Part shown: one piece after another, positions 27,282 through 35,672 of the stretch
Numbering within the stretch: the first letter of the stretch is position 1
Layout: each line of letters starts with the position of its first letter
Assembly: GCF_000372845.1 (NCBI RefSeq)
Contig: NZ_KB889963.1
Coordinates: forward strand, 1,856,146 to 1,920,145
DNA from: Methylocystis rosea SV97
GTDB taxonomy: Bacteria; Pseudomonadota; Alphaproteobacteria; Rhizobiales; Beijerinckiaceae
DNA: 64,000 nucleotides
Direction: 5' to 3'
Translations under genes and position numbers: made by a program
Notes under the pieces: model-generated
What the model was told of the DNA's origin: nothing
The model's database searches: none
The model's input: the letters and a program-made list of their open reading frames with translations, nothing else

Positions 27282-28955
27282 ATGAAATCGAAACTCGCCT
27301 CCCTCTTCGCCGCCGCCTTTCTCGCGGCCCTCTCCGTCTCCGCGCTCGCCCAAACGTCGACGCTGCCGATCAGCTCGCTACCGACAGCGGCGACACCGCT
27401 GATAGGGAATGAGTATTTCCCGGTTGTGCAGTCTGGGGCGACGCGAAAATCGCGCGTGGTCGATGTATTTTCTTTAGCAGACATCCCGAACATCCCGCGG
27501 CTCAACGCCAACAATGTGTGGACCGCCACCAACACTTGGGGCTCCCCTCTCGTAACCACGATCAATACAAAGGGGGAGATCACAGACGCCAGCACTATCA
27601 TCGCTTCGTTGCAGCGGTTTTTCGAAGGCGATTTCTACGGCACGCCGACGATCGGCAAAGTGCATCGCTTTAACCGGGGCTTTTTCGGCGAGGCAGCGCT
27701 GTCCAGCGGCGGCGCCGGCTACGCCGGCGCCAACCCGCCCTATTCGTGGATCGAGCAATATGTGCCGCGCGCGACCTCCGTCGCCACGCTTGCCGCCGGC
27801 TCTCCTATGGGAGCGCTTGCCATCACCGGCTATGCGCGAACCAGTGATTATAGGACATGGACGGGAACGCCGACTGCCGGGGCCGAGGGCGGCGTGTTTA
27901 TCGGCGTCAACGACGATGCGAACGGCATCGCAGTTGGCGTGGACGTTCGAGCCATCAGAGCCGCAAAGGGAGAAGGCATCGCAACAAACCAGTTTGATGC
28001 GATAAACCTACGTCCGACGTTCCAAACCCTTCGCCCCTATGCAGCGCTGAACACCGTATCGGCCGGTCTGATTTATCCGTTCTTGCTGACGACGGGCGTG
28101 GCTAATGGCGGGTCCGGCACGGTCACAATCTCGATTGCCTCTCCCGGCATTATCACGCATGTCGGGCATAATCGAAAAAATGACGACACGATCACATTCA
28201 CGACGACAGGAGCGCTGCCGACTGGCCTGACGGCGGGAACGACCTACTACATCATCAACAAGACCGCCGATACCTATCAGGTGTCGGCGACCCCCGGCGG
28301 CGCGGCGATCAACGCGAGCGGGTCGCAGTCCGGCGTGCACACCGCTACCTACAATGTGCCGCATGAAATCACGGCGTTCGGTTTCATGGCCGGGGGCGTC
28401 GGCGCTGGGCTGCCTGCTACGGCGATCGCCCAAAAAGGCTTTGTTCTGCTCGACGGAGCCGTTGACAAGACTTATGGCCTTTCCGGCGGCGGTGTGTTCG
28501 CGGAGTTGCCGTCGCTCGCTGAAATCGCGTGGATGAAATCCGATGGGACTTCGTCGGTCAGGCTCTGGGGTGACGCGGCGTCAAATCTGCTGGTGTCGAA
28601 CCAGAGTTTCTACGCGGCGGGCAACGTCACATCCCTGACAAACCTTATCGGCCGAAACATTATCTCCGCCAGCGCGGTCCCGGTCCCCTCGTCGTGCGGG
28701 ACAACCCCTGCCGTTGACGCCAACTCAACCAACGTCAGCGGCAATTTCACGACAGGCACGGGGTCTCCGACCGCCTGCACGCTTACCTTCGCCAACGCCT
28801 ACCCGACTGCTGCTGCCTGCACCGTCACAGCTGCCAATGCCGCTGCAGTTGGAACGACGGTGCGCGTCTCGCCTCCGGCGGCGGCCTCCTTCACCATCAC
28901 GCTGGGCGCTGGCACCAGCTCGGCGAGCTTCAATTACGTCTGCTTGGGCAAGTAA
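27282..28955 (+). CDS. Phage tail-fibre-like protein with Sec signal peptide
   Basis: 557 residues from the ATG at 27282; starts at 27273 and 27216 are also open and none has a clear binding site. The N-terminus MKSKLASLFAAAFLAALSVS is a strong Sec signal ending at ALAQ. Next comes a segment common in phage tail proteins (LPTAATPLIGNEYFPVVQSG), a central beta domain with the phage-typical TTGALPTGLTAGTTYYIIN and INASGSQSGVHTATY, and a C-terminal Thr/Ala-rich domain ending in FNYVCLGK. It is probably a receptor-binding or surface-decorating protein. A secretion signal is unusual for a virion protein. Confidence 0.72.
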   Translation: MKSKLASLFAAAFLAALSVSALAQTSTLPISSLPTAATPLIGNEYFPVVQSGATRKSRVVDVFSLADIPNIPRLNANNVWTATNTWGSPLVTTINTKGEITDASTIIASLQRFFEGDFYGTPTIGKVHRFNRGFFGEAALSSGGAGYAGANPPYSWIEQYVPRATSVATLAAGSPMGALAITGYARTSDYRTWTGTPTAGAEGGVFIGVNDDANGIAVGVDVRAIRAAKGEGIATNQFDAINLRPTFQTLRPYAALNTVSAGLIYPFLLTTGVANGGSGTVTISIASPGIITHVGHNRKNDDTITFTTTGALPTGLTAGTTYYIINKTADTYQVSATPGGAAINASGSQSGVHTATYNVPHEITAFGFMAGGVGAGLPATAIAQKGFVLLDGAVDKTYGLSGGGVFAELPSLAEIAWMKSDGTSSVRLWGDAASNLLVSNQSFYAAGNVTSLTNLIGRNIISASAVPVPSSCGTTPAVDANSTNVSGNFTTGTGSPTACTLTFANAYPTAAACTVTAANAAAVGTTVRVSPPAAASFTITLGAGTSSASFNYVCLGK

Positions 28956-29131
28956 GGCCGCCGGCGCTCCCATGCCCTACGGTAAACCTCTCTGTCGAGT
29001 TCCGTAAATTCGTTGAGGCGCTTAATGGTTGGCCATGGAAGGTCGGACAAATTGATCCTGCTTTCGCTGGCGTTCACCTTCGGCGCCGGGCCAGCATGAG
29101 CCATGCCGAGATTGTTGGCGATGTGCTTCAC
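28934..29131 (-). CDS. Small phage-type protein, last gene of minus-strand run
   Basis: 65 residues from GTG at 29131, or 56 from the ATG at 29104. The C-terminal half (RLNEFTELDREVYRRAWERR) is charged and helical and looks like a genuine small phage protein; the N-terminal half is weaker. Its 3' end overlaps the tail-fibre-like gene by 22 bases in convergent orientation, and it follows the 29162-29680 gene by 30 bases. Function unknown. Confidence 0.45.
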   Translation of the reverse strand: MKHIANNLGMAHAGPAPKVNASESRINLSDLPWPTIKRLNEFTELDREVYRRAWERRRPYLPKQT

Positions 29132-29161
29132 GTCTTCGTCGTCAGTCCGGCTTGCGACTGT

Positions 29162-29680
29162 TCAGTAGTACTGGCCGCCCCCGGAATTGGGCAAGCGCTT
29201 GAAGAGCGATCCGCCCGCGAAGAGCAGGCCTGTCACGTCTAATGCGCCCGCGTTGTCGTTGGCGGCGTTGATCGCATTCACGCCACTCAGCGCATAGAGC
29301 TGCGCCGCGTTGCGATCGGCCGTGACCTGCCGGCGGATATTGCCAGTCTGCGTCGTGCGGGCCTCGTCGGCAAGGTATTCGAAGCGGTTCTTGACCGCCC
29401 ATGACGACGGCGAGCTGTCGACGGTTCCAGTTCCCGCCAGCACCGCATCGATGTTCGCCAGCGCGCCCTCGGTGCGGCGGCGCAGATAGGTGTCAGTCTC
29501 GGTCGCCTTCAACTCTCCGGCCTGCGCCGCGACCTGCGCCTGCATGGCGTCATAGAAGCGCGAGAACCCCGTGCTCTGGCCCTGCGCGCGCGCGTTCGAG
29601 GCGGCTGTGCGGCCTTGACTGTAGGAGCCGAACGCCTGCAGGCCCGTTGCAGCGAGAGAAATGCCGGAGGCGAGACCCAT
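29162..29680 (-). CDS. Possible internal virion protein (T7 gp14-like layout)
   Basis: 172 residues. The Ala/Gly-rich N-terminus (MGLASGISLAATGLQAFGSY) followed by a long helical stretch with many Ala, Gln and Glu (about 30-115) recalls internal core proteins of podoviruses, though I cannot confirm homology. A C-terminal Gly-rich tail ends in GGGQYY. Two bases separate its start from the stop of the upstream gene, so it belongs to the minus-strand phage operon. If real, it is one of the few virion-type genes left in the element. Confidence 0.6.
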   Translation of the reverse strand: MGLASGISLAATGLQAFGSYSQGRTAASNARAQGQSTGFSRFYDAMQAQVAAQAGELKATETDTYLRRRTEGALANIDAVLAGTGTVDSSPSSWAVKNRFEYLADEARTTQTGNIRRQVTADRNAAQLYALSGVNAINAANDNAGALDVTGLLFAGGSLFKRLPNSGGGQYY

Positions 29681-29681
29681 G

Positions 29682-30101
29682 TCAGGCGACTCCCTGGGGT
29701 TCGGCCAGGATCATGGCGTGCATCTGCCGCTCGGCCTCGGTGGGGAGAAGACAGTCCAGCGAAGGCAACATCGCAATGTCGAAAGGCGAAGGCTGATGGG
29801 CCTCTCCGCGTGTCGGCGACGGCTCGTGCTCGATCCAGTCGACCGCATGCGGGGGAAGCACGCCGCTGCTCTCGGTGGGGCGCAGCGCGAGCACGGCGAA
29901 GTGGGCGGGGATGACCGGCTGCAAGAGCCGCGCGAGTTCGCCGCCGCTGCGATCGGATTTGACGAAATACTGGTAGGGAATGAACGAAAGCGCGTCACGG
30001 ATCGCCGGGCTGCGCAACAGGATAGCATGCAGCCCGGCGATGTCAGCGCCGACCGACGAAATGTTCAGCGCATAGAGGCTGACAGGCCGCCCGACTTCCA
30101 T
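29682..30101 (-). CDS. Phage-type hypothetical protein
   Basis: 139 residues from the ATG at 30101, which falls one base after the stop of the upstream gene (TGACATG); an ATG at 30116 would overlap that gene. Mixed alpha/beta composition (VSLYALNISSVGADIAGLHAI near the start, FAVLALRPTESSG in the middle), no motif recognised. The tight packing with neighbours supports coding. Confidence 0.6.
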   Translation of the reverse strand: MEVGRPVSLYALNISSVGADIAGLHAILLRSPAIRDALSFIPYQYFVKSDRSGGELARLLQPVIPAHFAVLALRPTESSGVLPPHAVDWIEHEPSPTRGEAHQPSPFDIAMLPSLDCLLPTEAERQMHAMILAEPQGVA

Positions 30102-30102
30102 G

Positions 30103-30426
30103 TCAGAACCGGCCAAACATCGTGCCGGGGTCGCGCGAGTCTATCGGCACGCCCTGAGCGTGCCGCTCCATCGCCTCGATTGTGACGATCTGGACGGGGT
30201 GAAAGCTATCGAGGTTGAGCAACATTTGGAATTGACGCTCGTCGATCTTTGCGAAGGCTTGTTTCATAGCTTCAAGGTCAACGCCTGCGTCTTCGATCTG
30301 ACGCCGGCCGACGCCGCGAGTCTCAAGCGTGCGCAAGATGCTGGCGAGAATTCCTTTCGGCTTCGACGTGCTGGCGAAGGCTTTTGTCTCGCCGCCAACA
30401 AATCGAACGTAACCACGATTTTCCAT
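30103..30426 (-). CDS. Phage-type hypothetical protein
   Basis: 107 residues with a good ribosome binding site (AAAGGAAAA about 8 bases upstream). Helical, with SILRTLETRGVGRRQIEDAG and MKQAFAKIDERQFQML segments. No family recognised. Followed immediately by the 29682-30101 gene in the same operon. Confidence 0.65.
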   Translation of the reverse strand: MENRGYVRFVGGETKAFASTSKPKGILASILRTLETRGVGRRQIEDAGVDLEAMKQAFAKIDERQFQMLLNLDSFHPVQIVTIEAMERHAQGVPIDSRDPGTMFGRF

Positions 30427-30464
30427 TGCTCTTTTCCTTTTACAATCGCACTGCTAGCGCATGT

Positions 30465-30668
30465 TCACCAAACTCGACGCTTTGAGCGCTTCCTGCGAAT
30501 TGCTTCGCGTTCTTCGTCCTCGGTGGGAAGGTTACGCCGCTGCCAGTTGCGATCGACGTGTTCCTGCCAGATTTCCTCTGCCGTTTGCGGGCGGCGATAT
30601 CCTTCTAGGGGAAAGACGCGCTCGCACGGCGCCCATGGTGATGGTCGGTCGGGCGGCGCGTCGGTCAT
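30465..30668 (-). CDS. Small phage-type protein
   Basis: 67 residues, Arg/Glu-rich C-terminal half (EEREAIRRKRSKRRVW) and an aromatic middle (EEIWQEHVDRNWQRRN). Its start codon overlaps the stop of the upstream gene by one base (TAATG), which supports translation. Function unknown. Confidence 0.6.
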   Translation of the reverse strand: MTDAPPDRPSPWAPCERVFPLEGYRRPQTAEEIWQEHVDRNWQRRNLPTEDEEREAIRRKRSKRRVW

Positions 30669-30964
30669 TAGCTCAAGTCGCCGAAGCTCGAGACAATGGG
30701 ACCGTTGTGGGAGGCTGAACTGCCCTCCGGGATGGCGGTCGATTGCTCAATCACGCAAAGCGCCGCCTGAGACGCATTCAAGAGACGGCGCAAGTTCACG
30801 GCGTTTGCGCCGCCGAGCGCCGTTGCGAGCGCATCCCAGTCGCCTTGCGTTATGCCGGCGCGCGACAAGAGTTTAGCTCGCGACTCGTTGCGCTGCGCGG
30901 CACGATAGTCCAGCGCGCTCAAAATGCCGGCCGGGCCAGCGATGGTTGCAAGAATATTCGCCAT
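30668..30964 (-). CDS. Small phage-type protein
   Basis: 98 residues beginning MANILATIAGPAGILSALDY, then a helical region with YRAAQRNESRAKLL and WDALATALGGANAVNLRRLL. The start is directly next to the stop of the 30965 gene, and its stop overlaps the start of the 30465 gene. No motif recognised. Confidence 0.6.
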   Translation of the reverse strand: MANILATIAGPAGILSALDYRAAQRNESRAKLLSRAGITQGDWDALATALGGANAVNLRRLLNASQAALCVIEQSTAIPEGSSASHNGPIVSSFGDLS

Positions 30965-31222
30965 CTATTTTTCTCCCCTTCCTTGGGTGATCTGCTCTTT
31001 CAGCGCCGCGTCGTGTCGCGCCGCGGTCCATTTCGTCTCGAAATTCAGGCTGCGATGTTGCTCGCTGGCCATATCCCGGAGCGTCGTCTCAAACTTCGCG
31101 CGCTCGCTGGCCGGCAACGAGCTTACACGGCGTTCGATCTCGCGTTCGTTCGCCGTGCGTTTAGCGGGGTCGAGGTCGCCCGCATTCGGCAGGCTCTTGA
31201 TGAATGCGCGCATGTCAGTCAT
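30965..31222 (-). CDS. Small charged phage-type protein
   Basis: 85 residues, strongly charged and helical (RTANEREIERRVSSLPASER, KFETTLRDMASEQHRSL). Overlaps the upstream possible terminase gene by 8 bases and abuts the next gene, so it is part of one tightly packed operon. Function unknown; a scaffold- or adaptor-like role cannot be shown. Confidence 0.62.
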   Translation of the reverse strand: MTDMRAFIKSLPNAGDLDPAKRTANEREIERRVSSLPASERAKFETTLRDMASEQHRSLNFETKWTAARHDAALKEQITQGRGEK

Positions 31223-31874
31223 CGGCGACCTCGTTGCTTTCCACGCGCGTGAGCATTCGCTGCTCGCGTGTCAGCGGGTGCGTGTCGATGATCGATCTGG
31301 GCTCGGCGCCGCTTTCGAGAGGCGTCTGCGGAACGTTGGCCGGCAATCTCACGACTATGCCCGCGGTAAGCTGGACGCCGACCCCCACATTGACGTTGAC
31401 GGCAGGTCCGCGCGCTTCGTCGCCCATGATCGTTTGCGCCGCGGCGAGACGGACCTTTCTATCGGCCGCAGAATTCTCGCCGCGTTCGGTCATGATCTCG
31501 CCCACCGTCATCAAAGCCTGCGCTTTCATTCCTGAGCGCAATGACTGCAGCTGCAGCGCAAGTTCTTTTTGTGCGATCGGCTGCGCCATGATCCAGCGCG
31601 CGTGACGCCGGCGAATGCGCAACAGGTCGGCCGCCTCTTCGAGCTTCATCGGCTCGCCGGGTTCGAGCGGCCGTCGCGCGTCAGGGTCGAACTCGGTTGG
31701 CGCCGCTCTCGTGATTTGTGTGACGTAGTCGTGCTGGCATCCATGAATTAAATAAGAAATAAGCAATTGCGCCTTTGCGTCGAGCACGGTCAGTGGCTTC
31801 TTCTTCGACGCGCGCTGATGGCCGAGAACCTGCAGTCGGTTCCGCGGCGCTTCGGTTTCCTGCGTCTCGTTCAT
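31215..31874 (-). CDS. Possible terminase small-subunit-like DNA-binding protein
   Basis: 219 residues. The N-terminal half contains a helix-turn-helix-like region (MKLEEAADLLRIRRRHARWI) followed by long helices (QKELALQLQSLRSGMKAQAL) and RKVRLAAAQTIMGDEA, a layout seen in small terminases and related phage regulators. The C-terminal ~70 residues are beta-like and acidic. It stands before the small virion-type genes, where a terS would sit, but no large terminase follows. In phage satellites a lone terS redirects packaging; that role here is only inference. Confidence 0.5.
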   Translation of the reverse strand: MNETQETEAPRNRLQVLGHQRASKKKPLTVLDAKAQLLISYLIHGCQHDYVTQITRAAPTEFDPDARRPLEPGEPMKLEEAADLLRIRRRHARWIMAQPIAQKELALQLQSLRSGMKAQALMTVGEIMTERGENSAADRKVRLAAAQTIMGDEARGPAVNVNVGVGVQLTAGIVVRLPANVPQTPLESGAEPRSIIDTHPLTREQRMLTRVESNEVADD

Positions 31875-31936
31875 ATCAGCTATCGGCCGGTTCTGATCCA
31901 GTCGGGCTGATCTCTACGCGCGAAGCAATTTTGGTC

Positions 31937-32131
31937 TCAACGCACCACGCGCGGCGCGCGTCGGGGCCGCCGATATTCCTCGGGGATTTCCAGGCCGGCG
32001 AGCTTCATCCAGCCCACGACGCCCGATATCGGCGCGCCCGTGAGTTTGGCGGCTTGTGGGATCGTGATTTTGCCGCGGCGCAGTTTCGCCAGCGCTTCGG
32101 CCTTTCGCGGGTTGGTCGCAGAGCTGATCAT
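31937..32131 (-). CDS. Small helix-turn-helix protein
   Basis: 64 residues from the ATG at 32131. KITIPQAAKLTGAPISGVVGWM reads as a helix-turn-helix, with a basic C-terminal tail (EEYRRPRRAPRVVR). Starts 14 bases after the ssb stop in the same operon. Likely a small regulator or DNA-binding accessory protein of the element. The longer frame to 32419 is the ssb gene in another frame. Confidence 0.6.
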   Translation of the reverse strand: MISSATNPRKAEALAKLRRGKITIPQAAKLTGAPISGVVGWMKLAGLEIPEEYRRPRRAPRVVR

Positions 32132-32144
32132 GTTCGGGCGCCTC

Positions 32145-32603
32145 TTAGAAAGGAATGTCGTCGTCGAGCGAGCGGTCGGTCTCGTGCATCCCGTGCGGGG
32201 CGTAGGGCGAGCGATGGCCGCTGACGGGTCTTGCGCTGGTCGAGCGATCGGTGCAGGCGGTTGATTTGCCGGGCGCGTCGGCGGGCTGTTTCTCGCGCTT
32301 GCGCGCGGGCTGCCGCAGGGCGAGAACTTGATCGGCGATGATAGAAAGCGAAAGTCGCGGCTCGCCGTCGTCAGGGCGATAGAGTTCGGCGCGCATGGCG
32401 CCCTGCGCTGACACGGCATCGCCGTCTGACAGGCTCATCATTTCTTCGCCAGCGCTCTCGGAAAAGATCGTCACTCGCCAGAATTGCGATGCATCGCCTT
32501 CGCGAACGCGGATCGTTGCGCTGACATAGGGTTTACCGCCGCGCGAGACTTTGCGCTCCGGCGCGCGGAATAGCGTTCCTGTGACGAGGGCGCGTGCGGT
32601 CAT
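32145..32603 (-). CDS. ssb: Single-stranded DNA-binding protein
   Basis: 152 residues. An OB-fold occupies about residues 1-105 (VTGTLFRAPERKVSRGGKPY near the start, FWRVTIFSESAGEEMM central), followed by a flexible linker and the diagnostic acidic tip DDDIPF, the docking site for replication and repair partners. Adjacent to the RepA-type ATPase, so it probably serves the element's own replication. It begins within the end of a 38-codon remnant (ATGA overlap). Confidence 0.88.
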   Translation of the reverse strand: MTARALVTGTLFRAPERKVSRGGKPYVSATIRVREGDASQFWRVTIFSESAGEEMMSLSDGDAVSAQGAMRAELYRPDDGEPRLSLSIIADQVLALRQPARKREKQPADAPGKSTACTDRSTSARPVSGHRSPYAPHGMHETDRSLDDDIPF

Positions 32604-32716
32604 CGAGAATTCTCCGCAAGCAAGTCGAGAGCGCCAACGCCGGACGCGTAGGAGAGGCCGCGAAAGGTGAAAGCAAACGCTTCATGGGCGCGGCGGTTAG
32701 GGAGGCGGCGGGTCAA
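32600..32716 (-). pseudogene. 38-codon remnant of a phage protein, fused ends
   Basis: A TTG-initiated frame fits exactly between the ATPase gene and ssb: TTGA overlaps the ATPase stop and ATGA overlaps the ssb start. Its product begins TRRLPNRRAHEAFAFTFRG and ends ALDLLAENSR. These two segments recall the N- and C-terminal ends of a ~100-residue phage protein common in Rhizobiales (TSCPD-domain type); the middle is missing, suggesting an in-frame internal deletion. Recognition is from memory, so the pseudogene call is tentative; a short functional peptide is possible. Confidence 0.45.
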
Positions 32717-33849
32717 GGCGCGATCCTCCAAATTTTGCGTCCCGTCTCCGCGAAGCGCTTGGCGTCGAGCAGCGACTTCTTGGCTCGGAATAAATTACGC
32801 CGGCCGGTGTCGGTGATATTTCCATCGTCGTCGACTTCGAGAAAACCGCGGTCCCTCAGGTCTTCTCTCAGATCGTCCGCGTCAACTTTCCTGACAGGCT
32901 TGCCGTCAAATCCAGGGGTCGGCTTCGCGCTGTCGGCGAGACGCTCGTAAGCTTCGATGAATGCTTTATGCAAGGAGCCCTTGTCGCCGCGTGTGGAAGG
33001 TCGATTAGCAATTTCTGCATTGTCGACCGGCTCGATGAGGCACGACGTAACAGCGTCGCCTTCGTCGTCTATGCCGATCTGCACCTGCTTGAGCCGGCTT
33101 GTTATGACGAGCCCCGAGTCCATGTCTTTGGCCGCATCTATTTCGGCAATGACGTTGTTTGCCGCGTCACGTTTCACGCTAATTTGAAGATCGAGCGCCC
33201 CGCCGAGTAACGAATGTCCGCGCGGACGATCTCCGCCATGCCCGCAGTGGTGAACGATGATTACGAGGCATTTAAATTCTCGGCCTATCGCGTCTGCCGC
33301 GCGAACATAAGCGCCAAGGTCCTTGTCGTCGTTCTCCGATCCGACAAGCGATCGATTAAGGGTATCGAGCACAATCACAACCGGCGGCTCTTCTGCGACT
33401 TGCTCGCGGATCGCAGCAGCGAGATGGACATGATCGGCGACCAAGTTGAGCGGCGCCTCCATAAGATGGAATGGCGCGCTGCGCTCGCCGTTCATCTTCT
33501 CGCGGCGGTAAGCTTCAAGTCGTCGCCGAAACCCGCGCTGCCCTTCGAGGACACAATAAACGACGCCGCCTTGCTTCACTTTTCGTCCGCGGTATTCGCA
33601 ACCGCGGGCGACGTGCATCGTCATATCGTGCACAAAGAAAGATTTTCCGCATTTCGGCGGACCCCAAACCACGACCAAACCGGTTTCCGGAAGCACGCCC
33701 TTAATCCGGTAGTCAGCGCTGAGGTCCGGCGTTACGTCATCGAAGTGCGTGAGCTTAAAGCGCTCGGGGCGCGACCTCCCGCTTCCGCGGCGATCGTTCG
33801 GCGCTGGCGCGTAATGCCGCTCATCGGTGATAGGGGCGAAGTCGTTCAC
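32713..33849 (-). CDS. RepA-type AAA/RecA-fold ATPase (replicative helicase-like)
   Basis: 378 residues from GTG at 33849, which overlaps the upstream stop (GTGA); the open frame to 34308 is not real. Walker A GPPKCGKSF at about 63-71, Walker B VIVLDTLNRS near 160, and a VHHCGHGG segment typical of RepA/KaiC-like hexameric helicases (AAA_25 group). RepA of RSF1010-type plasmids unwinds DNA at iteron origins. The gene lies beside ssb and 2.2 kb from a motif array that could be an origin. The C-terminal ~100 residues look like a winged-helix region. Confidence 0.85.
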   Translation of the reverse strand: MNDFAPITDERHYAPAPNDRRGSGRSRPERFKLTHFDDVTPDLSADYRIKGVLPETGLVVVWGPPKCGKSFFVHDMTMHVARGCEYRGRKVKQGGVVYCVLEGQRGFRRRLEAYRREKMNGERSAPFHLMEAPLNLVADHVHLAAAIREQVAEEPPVVIVLDTLNRSLVGSENDDKDLGAYVRAADAIGREFKCLVIIVHHCGHGGDRPRGHSLLGGALDLQISVKRDAANNVIAEIDAAKDMDSGLVITSRLKQVQIGIDDEGDAVTSCLIEPVDNAEIANRPSTRGDKGSLHKAFIEAYERLADSAKPTPGFDGKPVRKVDADDLREDLRDRGFLEVDDDGNITDTGRRNLFRAKKSLLDAKRFAETGRKIWRIAP

Positions 33850-34541
33850 GCGGCGGCGCTCCCGGCGAGCGGAGCAAGGATGCGGCGCGGATCGAAGAAG
33901 CCATGCAGTGCGCGCGCGATTTCGCGCCCGTGCTCGACGTCCTCGGCCGCGATATTTCCCTTCGCCGCCGCGAGCCAGCGCGGAGCGTTTGCCGAGTTGA
34001 GGATCACGGAGCCGTAGCAGTGCGCGCGGAGCCACGCTTCCGGGGTTCGGAAGACATGCAGGCCACCGCCGCCGAAATAATAGCCGTCGACTGGAGCGTG
34101 CACCCCGAGACCATCGGCGCGGCGCAGATAGGTCGCGAATTTTTCGGGGCGGTTGAGCGGCCATGCGCAAAGGTCGATCGTGTCGACGCGGTCGGCGCCG
34201 AAGCACTCGATCACGGCTGACATTACGCCGCCTCGCTCGTGGGGCTCGAGGAAATCGAACGTCCGATCCGCTGCATATTTCACGGGGGCGACGACAAGGC
34301 ATCCGCACGCCGCTTCGATCGTGCGCCAGTCGGTTCCGATCTCGCGGCGATACGCGTTACCTTCGGGCGTGGGCAGCGTCGCATAGAGCGTCGCGCGGGC
34401 GCATTGCAGCAACGACGGTGCGGCGACGTTCGACGGTCCCGGCGCTAGCTTCGTTTCGTCTGTGCTGTAATTCGCGCTCGGGCCGGTCGCTTCAATCTCG
34501 CGGGAGCGACCGGCTTTCGCGGCAATGGCGGGGGCGTTCAT
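33846..34541 (-). CDS. Phage/plasmid-type hypothetical protein upstream of RepA-like ATPase
   Basis: 231 residues. The N-terminal ~45 residues look disordered. The core includes GTDWRTIEAACGCLVVAPVK, CAWPLNRPEKFATYLRRADG and a Gly-rich YYFGGGGLHVF turn. It ends in the 4-base overlap with the ATPase start, so the two are co-translated, and a replication-linked role (primase-like or loader) is a guess from position only. No catalytic motif is recognised. Confidence 0.68.
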   Translation of the reverse strand: MNAPAIAAKAGRSREIEATGPSANYSTDETKLAPGPSNVAAPSLLQCARATLYATLPTPEGNAYRREIGTDWRTIEAACGCLVVAPVKYAADRTFDFLEPHERGGVMSAVIECFGADRVDTIDLCAWPLNRPEKFATYLRRADGLGVHAPVDGYYFGGGGLHVFRTPEAWLRAHCYGSVILNSANAPRWLAAAKGNIAAEDVEHGREIARALHGFFDPRRILAPLAGSAAA

Positions 34542-34597
34542 TGTCGGCGTCCTTGGTGCCGGCGGCTGCGACTAACTCGCTACTCTCCTGCACTCGA

Positions 34598-34909
34598 CTA
34601 CGCCGTCCCGGCGGGCTCCTGACGCTCTTCTTGTGGCCTTTTCCTTGGCCTGCCACGGCGACGACCTTCGGGGCAGGGTTGGCCGCTTCCGGCCTCGCTG
34701 GTGGACGAGAAAGGTGCGCTGATCTTCGCCTCGGCCCACGCAATTAGTTCGTCGGGGTCGTAAAGAACGAACCGATCAAGTTTTCGAAAACACGGGCCGC
34801 CGCCGATCGTTCTCCACTTCGCCAGCGAGGCGACCGACCCGAAACCATAGCGCTCGCGCAAGAGCTCAACGGCCTTTTCGGGCGTGATTAGTTTCTTAGG
34901 GGCGGTCAC
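34598..34909 (-). CDS. AlpA/excisionase-like HTH protein
   Basis: 103 residues from GTG at 34909, with GGAG about 8 bases upstream; a longer frame to 35035 adds a hydrophobic non-conserved leader. The ~65-residue core (LITPEKAVELLRERYGFGSV, then WRTIGGGPCFRKLDRFVLYD) is the winged helix seen in AlpA and excisionase proteins, followed by a basic tail. AlpA-type proteins activate integrase or excision in phage satellites. The gene lies 1.4 kb from the integrase stop, with a ~390-bp AT-rich leader. Confidence 0.8.
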   Translation of the reverse strand: MTAPKKLITPEKAVELLRERYGFGSVASLAKWRTIGGGPCFRKLDRFVLYDPDELIAWAEAKISAPFSSTSEAGSGQPCPEGRRRGRPRKRPQEERQEPAGTA

Positions 34910-35300
34910 GTCGCGTCTCCGCTTTATTGAATATACGGAGATGATACCAGGGATATAAATAAAAGCCAAAGTGGTAGAAAATATATGCGGTAAAGGGTAT
35001 AAAATATACCAAAGTATTCGTCCAACGTTGCTCAACGTGCAAGAGTCAACTCAATAGGTTATGCATCGAAACGTCAGTTTTGCCAGCTGTATGTCATCTA
35101 TCAAGCCGCGGCAGACTTTTGGTGTATTATTTTTACCTTTGCGACAAGGCGCTGAAATTGCGAGATGTTCGTTGTTGAGTGATTTGTTTGTGGCGTTCGA
35201 TGGGCAGCCGGCGCCCCGCCAGTCTGCACAGCCCCTCGGGAAAAGGCGGCGAGACATGCTCGCGCGCCCTGTGTCAGCGTTCAGTTGCGGCCGCCGACGA
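34910..35300. other. AT-rich control region upstream of alpA-like gene
   Basis: 391 bases with no convincing gene. From about 34930 to 35050 it is the most AT-rich part of the window, with several TATA-like stretches (GGGATATAAATA on the minus strand) that suit a promoter or operator for the AlpA-like gene. A minus-strand frame at 35051-35329 is open, but its codon use and composition are unconvincing. Confidence 0.45.
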
Positions 35301-35672
35301 TCAGCGCACGTTCCTCTCGACGACGGCAAGCGCGCGACGGATCGTCTCGCTGGTCCCCACCACGACGGCGTCGGCCGGCGTCTCTCTGTCGAGGAGCGTG
35401 GCGAGGACGCGCAGCTGCGCTATGGCGCCCGCGCGCGTCGTCGGCTCCATGCCGATGACGGCGAACTCGGCGTCAAATTTAGCGCTACATGCGGCATCCG
35501 CAGCTTCGTCGTGAGTGGCGGATAACTCGGCCTCGGCTTCCGCGGCTATGTATTTAGTCGTCGCGCGCTTCATCGCGGCGATCGCCGCAAAGATCGGGTC
35601 CGCGCCGGACGGACCGGCGCGCCGCGGGGATGCTTGCGCGCACGCAATTCGGGTATGTTGAGCATTAGCCAT
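35301..35672 (-). CDS. Hypothetical protein in integrated element
   Basis: 123 residues with GGAG about 8 bases before the ATG. Helical and Ala-rich (FAAIAAMKRATTKYIAAEAE), with a C-terminal AIAQLRVLATLLDRETPADA segment. No motif recognised. It is the first gene read leftward from the motif array, ahead of the AlpA-like regulator. Confidence 0.62.
   Translation of the reverse strand: MANAQHTRIACAQASPRRAGPSGADPIFAAIAAMKRATTKYIAAEAEAELSATHDEAADAACSAKFDAEFAVIGMEPTTRAGAIAQLRVLATLLDRETPADAVVVGTSETIRRALAVVERNVR

Noticed and set aside
32713..34308. RepA-type ATPase read as 531 residues
   Set aside because: The upstream part is out of frame with the 33846-34541 gene and low-complexity; the GTG at 33849 overlaps that gene's stop.
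35051..35329. A 92-codon minus-strand frame in the AT-rich leader of the AlpA-like gene
   Set aside because: Its composition is unlike neighbours, there is no ribosome binding site, and it overlaps the 3' end of the 35301-35672 gene.
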